Source: an uncultured Lachnospiraceae bacterium
GTDB lineage: Bacteria > Bacillota > Clostridia > Lachnospirales > Lachnospiraceae
Assembly: GCA_947564735.1 (NCBI GenBank)
Contig: CANOEC010000008.1
Coordinates: forward strand, 51,176-115,175
Direction of reading: 5' to 3'
Length of the DNA stretch: 64,000 nt
Part shown: in pieces, positions 36,919-44,497 of the stretch
Layout: each line of letters starts with the position of its first letter
Position numbering within the stretch: position 1 is the first letter of the stretch
The notes under the pieces: generated by a model
What the model was told of the DNA's origin: nothing
Seen by the model: only the letters and a program-made list of their open reading frames with translations
Database searches by the model: none
Program-made: the position numbers and the translations under genes

Positions 36919-38770
36919 CAACAGCCACCCCCTCCGCCTCTTCCACATAATACTGCGCCTGCGTATGGAACATCTGTGCATATACGCCGCCCTTCGCAAG
37001 CAATTCTTTATGCGTACCGTATTCCACCAGTCTGCCCTCCTCGAACATCGCCACATGGGAACAGAACTGGGTGGAGCTTAGCCGGTGGCTGATATAGACT
37101 GCGCTCCTTTGCCCAATCAACTGATCAAAATCCTGATAAAGCTTACTTTCCGCCAACGCGTCCAGCGCCGCCGTCGGTTCATCCAAAACGACTACCGGCG
37201 CATCCTTATAAAGTGCCCGTGCAAGGGCAATCTTCTGCCTCTCACCGCCGCTGAAATCCGTACCGTCGTCATAAATCACCTTCAGAACCTCCGTATCCAT
37301 CCCTGCAGGCAGGGTCTCAAGCTTATCGCCCAGACCACTTTTGACCAGACATTCTTCGGCTCTGTCCTTCTTGGTATCCTGCGGCTCCTGCATGGAAATA
37401 TTTTCGGCAAGAGGAAAGGCAAACAGCTCCACGTCCTGAAATACCGGTGCAAACAGCCGATAATAACTGTCCCTTGCATAGCGCTCCACATTCACGCCGT
37501 TTAGTAAGATTTCACCCTCCGTCGGCTCATAGAGACGAAGCAGCAGCTTAATAAATGTAGATTTTCCCGCACCGTTTAACCCAACCACCGCCAGCCGCTC
37601 TCCTGCCGTTAACGTCAATGACAGATTCTTCAAGGCATAGGTATCCGCTTTCGGATAGCGGAACGATACATTCCGAAACTCAAATTCATAGAACACACTG
37701 GCGGGAACCGCTTCCCCCTCTTCCATACCTCCACCTTCAAAATCCATAAAACTTCTGAAATCGTCTACTTCCCTGCTCCTCGCCAGCATATCGCTGAGTC
37801 CGCCCAGCACACTGGATACATAATTATAGAACGTAACGGAAGACGTCAGATACAGTGAGAAATTACCCGGCGTCATCTCGCCCCGTACCACCCTTGCAAT
37901 CAACCAAGCGTAAACCGTTCCCTGCGACAATGCCCATAACACATTCGAGGTGACAGAAGTGACAAACCACATTCTGGCATTCTCGATTTCCTTATCGTAG
38001 CGTATCTTTTTCAACTCCCTGTATTTTGTAAGAAGCCAGTCCTTTAGCCCGAACATACGGATGTCTTTTGCCGCTCTATAATCTGTCGTGATATCCTCCA
38101 TATAGAAGTCCTTGCGCCACCACAATGCCAGTGCATCCCAAACCTTTATCTTGTTTATCTTACCAACCTTGTTGGAAATCCCAAAATTGATAACCGACAG
38201 CACAACCATCCCCAGCATGATGACCGGGTGCATCGTTCCGAGTATCACAATACCTGCAAGCGCGACGGTCAGATTAATCAGACACTGTATGAGCGAGCGT
38301 ATAAGCCCTTCCACACCGCTTGTATTATTATTACATGACTGCTGTGCCTTCTGATGGCAGTCCATCACATCGGAGTCCTCCAGATACTGGTAATGCATGG
38401 TCATGACTTTCTGATTCTTAAGAGCCATCAGTTCTTGACGGACACTGATGCAGCGGAACCATGTATCATTATTCCGGTACGTCCCCAAAGTTTGTGTTGC
38501 AAGCTGCAAAAAAGCAAAGCACACAATAATCCGCAATAACCTCTCTATGCCCCCGTTCTGTGTAATCACGTCTATGATGAACTTCGACAAAAATGTCCAC
38601 AGATACTGCATCACGGGTTCCATAACCATTCCTATCAGCGTAAGGAACAGAATCTTCGGCTGGTACCGTACAATCGCGCTTACAACATAGCGGATATTAC
38701 AAAATAAACCATAGTCTTTATGATATGGATTTTTCTTTTCTTCTTCCTTCTTTTTCTCTTTCCCCTTCAT
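36911..38770 (-). CDS. ABC exporter half-transporter, subunit B
   Basis: This 619-residue protein has six predicted transmembrane segments and a C-terminal ATPase with Walker A GLNGAGKSTF, signature FSGGERQK and Walker B VVLDEPTAALD. It is similar in layout to the next gene and overlaps it by 8 bases. Its start has only a weak AGGT site. The pair belongs to the type IV ABC exporters (multidrug, lipid or peptide). I see no precursor peptide or maturation enzyme beside it. Confidence 0.88.
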   Translation of the reverse strand: MKGKEKKKEEEKKNPYHKDYGLFCNIRYVVSAIVRYQPKILFLTLIGMVMEPVMQYLWTFLSKFIIDVITQNGGIERLLRIIVCFAFLQLATQTLGTYRNNDTWFRCISVRQELMALKNQKVMTMHYQYLEDSDVMDCHQKAQQSCNNNTSGVEGLIRSLIQCLINLTVALAGIVILGTMHPVIMLGMVVLSVINFGISNKVGKINKIKVWDALALWWRKDFYMEDITTDYRAAKDIRMFGLKDWLLTKYRELKKIRYDKEIENARMWFVTSVTSNVLWALSQGTVYAWLIARVVRGEMTPGNFSLYLTSSVTFYNYVSSVLGGLSDMLARSREVDDFRSFMDFEGGGMEEGEAVPASVFYEFEFRNVSFRYPKADTYALKNLSLTLTAGERLAVVGLNGAGKSTFIKLLLRLYEPTEGEILLNGVNVERYARDSYYRLFAPVFQDVELFAFPLAENISMQEPQDTKKDRAEECLVKSGLGDKLETLPAGMDTEVLKVIYDDGTDFSGGERQKIALARALYKDAPVVVLDEPTAALDALAESKLYQDFDQLIGQRSAVYISHRLSSTQFCSHVAMFEEGRLVEYGTHKELLAKGGVYAQMFHTQAQYYVEEAEGVAVDA

Positions 38771-38872
38771 CTGACCTGTTGTTCCTTTCGTGCCGTCCTA
38801 CCCTTCCAAACTATCACGCACCCGCAACTTCATGCCGTGAAGCACTTATGTCCTTTTGGCATCTCCATCCGT

Positions 38873-39790
38873 TTATGCTCTTCTGGCGGCAGATTTCATC
38901 AAATCGGCAAGCGTACTGTCAAGCTTTGTGCGAATGAAATCGACCTTGTCCTCTTTGACAAGAAAATACAGATACGAATCTTTGACAAACTCCATTGGTA
39001 GTCCTCTGCCGACAATTTTAAAGTTTACATAACCTTTTTCAATATAGCTTTCAATCTCATCATTTGAGATGAAAGCCGGGCGTTTCATACACTCTGTAAA
39101 CGACCTTGGTGTAGAATTATTCGGACACTGAAAAGGAAGCGACGGGTCATATGTAAGCTGTGCCTGCGACTGGTTTCTGTAATGCTCCTGCCGCATTTTA
39201 CAGCCCGGATAACAGATTTCATTCACCAGAATCTCCACCCTGTCCGCATAGGGCTGCAAGGCTTTTAAGACCTCCTCATTGTGATTTAAATCGTAATCAA
39301 GTACCACCAGATAATAATCCTTCTCCAGTTCTTCCTGCAATTCTTTCACGTCCAATATCCGCTTCGTGGTCGATGAAATCAATTTGTACCCCGGATATTC
39401 CCTGCGGATATAATCTTCCAGAACTTTCTGGTTGACCAGCACCTGATTCATCCCGTTATCCGCCATCTGCATAATCAGATTACAGTAGGTATCCGTCACA
39501 TGCTTCTGCTCCAGCAGAGAGTTTGTCCATGTAAACCGTACCGGAACATTCTTGTTGTTATATGCAGCGATAATCTTACCGATATCTCCCTTACTTGTGA
39601 TGCCGAACACTGTTCTGCCGCCATTCCAGATTGCTCCGGGAAACGTTCCGTAGACGGAACCAATCCGGTATCCTTCCCGAAAACTTTCCGGATACTTATT
39701 CATAAGATTGAGCAATACCTGATTTAAAAACCTAAAATAACACAGTCCCGGCAAATGCCAGTAAATCTCCCTTTTCTTTTCCATCCTCAT
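38873..39790 (-). CDS. U32-like protein, paralogue 1
   Basis: This 305-residue soluble protein resembles divergent U32 peptidase-family proteins. It has a C-terminal FKIVGRG block near 257-263 (compare KIEGR in the family), a central NEICYPGC at 190-197, and Cys at 17, 103, 193, 197, 222 and 234. Cys103, 193, 197 and 222 have counterparts in the neighbouring paralogue. U32-family members such as UbiU/UbiV use four Cys for a [4Fe-4S] cluster. That assignment here is inference; activity is unknown. It starts 58 bases after the paralogue and has no signal peptide. Confidence 0.6.
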   Translation of the reverse strand: MRMEKKREIYWHLPGLCYFRFLNQVLLNLMNKYPESFREGYRIGSVYGTFPGAIWNGGRTVFGITSKGDIGKIIAAYNNKNVPVRFTWTNSLLEQKHVTDTYCNLIMQMADNGMNQVLVNQKVLEDYIRREYPGYKLISSTTKRILDVKELQEELEKDYYLVVLDYDLNHNEEVLKALQPYADRVEILVNEICYPGCKMRQEHYRNQSQAQLTYDPSLPFQCPNNSTPRSFTECMKRPAFISNDEIESYIEKGYVNFKIVGRGLPMEFVKDSYLYFLVKEDKVDFIRTKLDSTLADLMKSAARRA

Positions 39791-39848
39791 AACACCCCAT
39801 ATTCCTTATCTGTCTGCAAGACTCCATATCCATTCTGTTAGCACCGAT

Positions 39849-40793
39849 TCACTTAGCCGGTCTTGGACGGTTCACCGTTATAACCTTGTTTGCCGTCAGA
39901 TTATTTAACAACAAAATTCTTGTCTGTCCTTGATATTCCGGTCGAATCAGATAATGGCAGTAGGTTTCCACCAGAGAAAAAATGTTTGCCGTCCTGCCTT
40001 CAATCTTAAAGTTATAGAATCCCATGGGTACATATTTTTCCCATATCGCTTCCGGTGAGATGTAGGTACTATAGCCTTGAATGGTATGAATACAATTAAA
40101 TTCACCATACTCACAGTACCATTGTTCCAATGGAATCTGTTTGTCCGCGGGCATTTTACGGTTTTTTAACATAATGCGCTGATTTTTGGCAATGTTCTGA
40201 TAATGCTTCCCCCTCCTCGGACAGTGCGGCGTACACAACGTATTGACAAGGATTTCACATCTTGCCTTGTCCTCAATCTTCTCCAGCTCATCAAACTGAT
40301 TATTGAAGTTATAATCAAGCACTACCAGATAGTAATCCTTCTTCAGCTCCTCATTGACAAGTGCAATTTCTCTGATTTCTTTACATGTGGAACTGTTCAG
40401 CTTAAAACTGGGGTACTTCTCCCTGATGTAGTTCTCCAGAACCGGTGAAAAAATCATGACCTCATTCATACCATTATCCGCCGCCCTCATACAGAAATTA
40501 CACCATGGGTCTTTTAAGTCTTCCTCGTTTAGCATCATATTGGTATATGTATAACGGACGGGTATTCCCTTTGCGTTAATGTGCTTAATCACATTTGTCA
40601 CAAAAGCTTCATCACACTGATCGTAATTAGATGGTCTTCCTCCATTCCAGAGCGACATCGGAAATTCTCCAAAAAAAGAAGCAATTTTGATACCCTCCCT
40701 AAAATATTCCGGTTTCTGCTCGAGCAGACTCAAAACAAGCATATTCAAGGGATAATTCTGCCGCAGACCGGGCAAATGAAACCTTACTTCCAT
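39849..40793 (-). CDS. U32-like protein, paralogue 2
   Basis: This 314-residue soluble protein is a clear relative of the next gene (shared HLPGL, DNGMN, KDYYLVVLDY, ILVN, NFKI). It has NTLCTPHC at 184-191 and FKIEGR at 262-267, the latter typical of U32-family proteins. Cys98, 187, 191 and 227 line up with Cys in the paralogue. The ATG has GGAAG. Known U32 pairs (UbiU/UbiV) work as heterodimers in oxygen-independent hydroxylation. By analogy, this pair may form one complex, but its substrate is unknown. Confidence 0.6.
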   Translation of the reverse strand: MEVRFHLPGLRQNYPLNMLVLSLLEQKPEYFREGIKIASFFGEFPMSLWNGGRPSNYDQCDEAFVTNVIKHINAKGIPVRYTYTNMMLNEEDLKDPWCNFCMRAADNGMNEVMIFSPVLENYIREKYPSFKLNSSTCKEIREIALVNEELKKDYYLVVLDYNFNNQFDELEKIEDKARCEILVNTLCTPHCPRRGKHYQNIAKNQRIMLKNRKMPADKQIPLEQWYCEYGEFNCIHTIQGYSTYISPEAIWEKYVPMGFYNFKIEGRTANIFSLVETYCHYLIRPEYQGQTRILLLNNLTANKVITVNRPRPAK

Positions 40794-40858
40794 ATTTTCA
40801 ACTCTTCCTTTCTTACATCTTTCTTGCTGCTACCGGACTCTGTCAGCAATTTAGCTAT

Positions 40859-40899
40859 CAGAAAAGGGGCGGTGCCCGGAAAACACCGCCCCTTTTCTG
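40859..40899. terminator. bidirectional intrinsic terminator
   Basis: CAGAAAAGGGGCGGTG (40859-40874) pairs perfectly with CACCGCCCCTTTTCTG (40884-40899), with an AT-rich end on both sides. It separates the nine-gene importer unit from the U32-like genes. Confidence 0.85.
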
Positions 40900-40931
40900 T
40901 ATCTTTATCTTATCAATCCACTATCACAAAT

Positions 40932-42440
40932 TTATTGATTTGCTGCATCCACGTAGGACTTCCAAGTGTCTCTGATACCTTCAACCGCCTCGGAAACAAC
41001 TACGCCCTTACCGAAGTTCCAGATGAAATCAGGTCCGAAATCCAGACTCGGAATAACGCCCTGATAAGCAATCGTACCCTTCTCGGTCATCATTGCAAAG
41101 GTCTCGTCAACAGCTCTTGTGTCGCGTGCGCCTGCATAAACATGTGCATAATTGACATAATCTTCATAGCCCGGAACATCATTTGTCCACAGATTCCATG
41201 CAAAGGCAAGTTTCCATGCCTTATCCGCATCATAGCAGGAAGGAATCGCTACCGGGTTATCCGACCAGACATTCACATAATCTGTTGCCTTGGGTCCCTT
41301 CGGGAACATTACAAATCCGAAATCATCCTCCATATCGCAGAGGAATCCTTTGTTGTCCTCACTATTAAAATACATACAATATGCATCGTCCGGCATGAAC
41401 GCTACTTCACCATTCAAGAATGCCTGCTTGTAGTAATCCCACTGTGCATCCTCCGGCGGAACCTGTCTGTATTCGTCAATAATTTTAGCTGCCCACTCCA
41501 ATGCTTCAAGCGTATTGGGATCCTCAAGGGCGTAAGTAAAGTTACCATCCGCATCCTTTCCAATAAAAGCACCATTGTTTGAGAATACTGACATCTGAAC
41601 AACAGCATTGTTCTCGTTAAAGCCGGCAACATCAATTACGCCGTCATTGTCGATATCTCTCTGTACCTTTGACAGATACTCTTCAAATTTATCCCATGTC
41701 CATTCACCGGAAGCCTGTAAATCATAAAGTTCTTCAGGATCGATACCTACTTCCGAAAGAATTCTCTTATTAAAATAGAGTCCTGTTCTCGGTTCCGGTT
41801 TCCCTGAAGACATGCAGTAAATTGCGTCACCCTTGCTAAATTTCTCATGCACCTTATTGGAAAACTTCGATTGTGAGAAATCCAGACAATCCAATGTAGA
41901 AAGGTCATACATAAGTCCGGATGCCATAGCGGATGAAGTTGCAGGAGCCTCACGAAGAACGAAAAGATAGTTCTCATCGCCGCCTGCTGTTGCATACTCT
42001 ACAAAATCCTGAGGCGTTGACTCCCAGTCAGAGATAGCCATCTGCTTGATTGTAAAGTTATATGTCTCCTGAATCCACTCACGATATTCCTGCTGTGCCT
42101 CTTCAAAATCATCCTTGGGTTCCGGAACTGATCCGTCAGCCGGAGACCACCAGTCACGAATAATAATTTCCATTCCGCCAAGATCGTATACATTACCGTC
42201 AGCATCTGTCAGAATAGGATATTCACTGTCTTCTTCTGCTGCTGGTTCTTCCGAAGCCTCACCTTCAGAAACATCCTCAGCCTCTTCCGCAGGTGCACTC
42301 GTCTCATCCTCGCTGCCTGCATCCTCCTGTGCGGGAGCTTCTGCTGGTGCAGCATCATTGCCCCCACATCCTACCATACTTACAGTCATAGCGGTTGCTA
42401 AAGAAGCCGCTAATAACTTGTTAACCATTTTTCTTTTCAT
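40932..42440 (-). CDS. carbohydrate-binding lipoprotein, importer B
   Basis: This 502-residue lipoprotein has signal MKRKMVNKLLAASLATAMTV with lipobox SMVGCGG, an acidic Ala/Glu-rich linker to about residue 75, and an extracellular solute-binding fold. It is the last gene of the nine-gene unit and follows its two permeases. The start has AAAAGGAGG. The linker and fold are typical of carbohydrate ABC binding proteins in Lachnospiraceae-type bacteria; the ligand is unknown. Confidence 0.9.
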   Translation of the reverse strand: MKRKMVNKLLAASLATAMTVSMVGCGGNDAAPAEAPAQEDAGSEDETSAPAEEAEDVSEGEASEEPAAEEDSEYPILTDADGNVYDLGGMEIIIRDWWSPADGSVPEPKDDFEEAQQEYREWIQETYNFTIKQMAISDWESTPQDFVEYATAGGDENYLFVLREAPATSSAMASGLMYDLSTLDCLDFSQSKFSNKVHEKFSKGDAIYCMSSGKPEPRTGLYFNKRILSEVGIDPEELYDLQASGEWTWDKFEEYLSKVQRDIDNDGVIDVAGFNENNAVVQMSVFSNNGAFIGKDADGNFTYALEDPNTLEALEWAAKIIDEYRQVPPEDAQWDYYKQAFLNGEVAFMPDDAYCMYFNSEDNKGFLCDMEDDFGFVMFPKGPKATDYVNVWSDNPVAIPSCYDADKAWKLAFAWNLWTNDVPGYEDYVNYAHVYAGARDTRAVDETFAMMTEKGTIAYQGVIPSLDFGPDFIWNFGKGVVVSEAVEGIRDTWKSYVDAANQ

Positions 42441-42476
42441 TTTTTTCCTCCTTTTAATTTATATGTATCCTTTTTC

Positions 42477-42526
42477 GCGGGTGTATTTTTCCGGAATACC
42501 CCATCTGTATAAAAGGAAATACACGC
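42477..42526 (-). other. stem-loop between permease and binding protein genes
   Basis: GCGGGTGTATTTTTCC (42477-42492) pairs with GGAAATACACGC (42515-42526). It lies between two genes of the same unit and lacks a T tract, so it looks more like an mRNA processing or stability element than a terminator. Confidence 0.4.
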
Positions 42527-42550
42527 ATTGTTATGCACCAACTGATTGCT

Positions 42551-43552
42551 TTACATCTTGATACCGGAGCTGCTAAGACTCTCTACAAATCCCTTCTGTG
42601 CAAACAAATACAGAAGAATCAACGGCACAATAATCATCAAGGTACCGGTGGCAAGAATACAGTTAGAGTATGCAACGGATATCGTTACCGTAGCACCCGT
42701 TTCCCTCTGGATCCAAGCGCCCAGACTGTCCACAATTCTGGAAAGACTGGTACTTACAAGATTGGTGTTGCCGAGGAACATCTTAGAATAAAAACCGTCC
42801 GTCCACTGCCATACAAATGCAAACAGGAAACAGGATGTCAATATGGGCTTCGCGTCCGGAAGCATGATTCTTATAAATGTTTTCAGCGTTCCGCATCCGT
42901 CCACATACGCCGCTTCTTCCAATTCCTTAGGAATATTACGGAAAAACTGACGAATCATATAGATGTACAATCCGTTTTTCAGACCCATACAACCGGCACT
43001 CATCAAATAGTAAGGCAGCTTTGAACCACGCAGATTAATTGTATCGCCCGTAAGCGTCTTAAAAATGCCAAGAATATCAAAAAACCGGAAATGCAGATGC
43101 AGGGAACCTGAAATCGTCTGCGGCGGAATCAAAATTACCAGCATCACACATGCAAACCAGAACTTTTTAAACGGAAACTCAAATCTCGCAAAGCCATACC
43201 CGACCAGTGTACACATGGAAATCTGCAAAAGTGCAATCGTAAGCGACACAACAAATGAATTAAAAAGAGCCTTGCTGTAACTCATCAGTTTTGCTGCCAG
43301 CAGATAGTTCTCTGTCGTAAAATGCTCCGGAATAGAGGTGACTATCGGATTATACAAATCGCTCTCTGTCATAAAACTGATGGATATTTTATTCAGTATG
43401 GGCTGCAGAATCAAGAAGCACATACCAAACAACAATACAAAACGACAGATGCTGACAGCATATTTCATCACAATCTTCTTTAAAAGGTAACCGCCCGATT
43501 TTCTGTTTCTCTCCTTGAATTCACTATATTTCATTCGTTTTTGCTTAGTCAT
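42551..43552 (-). CDS. carbohydrate ABC permease (MalG-type), importer B
   Basis: This 333-residue permease has six predicted transmembrane segments after a basic N-terminal tail and the EAA loop EEAAYVDGCGTLKTFIRIML. It overlaps the upstream permease gene by 8 bases. It is one of two permease pairs in this operon and is followed by its binding protein. Confidence 0.9.
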   Translation of the reverse strand: MTKQKRMKYSEFKERNRKSGGYLLKKIVMKYAVSICRFVLLFGMCFLILQPILNKISISFMTESDLYNPIVTSIPEHFTTENYLLAAKLMSYSKALFNSFVVSLTIALLQISMCTLVGYGFARFEFPFKKFWFACVMLVILIPPQTISGSLHLHFRFFDILGIFKTLTGDTINLRGSKLPYYLMSAGCMGLKNGLYIYMIRQFFRNIPKELEEAAYVDGCGTLKTFIRIMLPDAKPILTSCFLFAFVWQWTDGFYSKMFLGNTNLVSTSLSRIVDSLGAWIQRETGATVTISVAYSNCILATGTLMIIVPLILLYLFAQKGFVESLSSSGIKM

Positions 43553-44453
43553 AATAGTAAACCCTCCTCGAGATAATCAATGAGCTGATACCCACAATAA
43601 CCATGACGACTACGAAATAAATCCATGACAATGCCGAACCGTAACCATAATTAATCTGGTCAACCGTAATCTCGGTAATCTTATCAATAACCTCATTATC
43701 CGAACGCATACAAAAATCAATGACCGTATAAATCCAGTTTACAAGGAACAGCGAACTAAGCATGGGGAACGTAATTTTCCAAAGGCTCTCCCACTTCGTA
43801 CAGCCTTCAATATCCGCTGCTTCATACATACTGGTAGATATTGTCTGTAGACCGGAGAGGAAGATAATAATCTGGATACCTGACGAAATCGCCACATCAT
43901 AGATATTATCAATTACCTCAAATACGGATTCATATGCCCTTGTACCCACACCTGCAGTTGTCAGGATACTCTCTAATGCCCCTGTTATACTGATACCCTG
44001 TGCAGTTTCTTCAATCGCAACGTTCATTGCCGCCATCACAGAGTTTTCCGACTCCAATCCGAGAATAACGCCCGAAGAGAGAATCACCGGCAGGAAAAAT
44101 ACGGCTCTAACCAATGCTCTTCCCTTGAACTTCTGATTCAATATCAGCGCCACGAAAAAGCTGAATACCATAATTGCCAAAGAATAGAGCGCCATTCGTG
44201 AAATTTCTTCCACAAGAAGTCTTGAGAACTCCGGGTCAATCCTGAATGCCCTTATGTAATTATCCAATCCCAGCCATATCGGTGTAAAACTGCCGGCGCC
44301 CACCTGCACATCACAAAAACTCATATACAGAGACTGGAAAAATGGCTGCACCATAAATACCAGAAACCCGATAATAAATGGGGCAATAAACAGATATCCC
44401 GATAAAGCCTTGCGCTTCTGAAGACCCGCCAATTTATTCTTCTGTTTCTTCAT
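43545..44453 (-). CDS. carbohydrate ABC permease (MalF-type), importer B
   Basis: This is 302 residues from the ATG at 44453, which has AAAGGG; a GTG two codons upstream is the alternative. It has an N-terminal basic tail, about six transmembrane segments and the EAA loop YEAADIEGCTKWESLWKITF. An insertion of roughly 40 residues between the second and third hydrophobic cores sits in a predicted extracellular loop. It pairs with the overlapping MalG-type permease. Confidence 0.9.
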   Translation of the reverse strand: MKKQKNKLAGLQKRKALSGYLFIAPFIIGFLVFMVQPFFQSLYMSFCDVQVGAGSFTPIWLGLDNYIRAFRIDPEFSRLLVEEISRMALYSLAIMVFSFFVALILNQKFKGRALVRAVFFLPVILSSGVILGLESENSVMAAMNVAIEETAQGISITGALESILTTAGVGTRAYESVFEVIDNIYDVAISSGIQIIIFLSGLQTISTSMYEAADIEGCTKWESLWKITFPMLSSLFLVNWIYTVIDFCMRSDNEVIDKITEITVDQINYGYGSALSWIYFVVVMVIVGISSLIISRRVYYYD

Positions 44454-44497
44454 AATCACTACCCTTTCTACCTTTTTTATAGGAAAGCATACCTGTT

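Noticed and set aside
35065-38770. RiPP export locus
   Set aside because: No precursor peptide, protease domain or maturation enzyme is visible next to the exporter pair.
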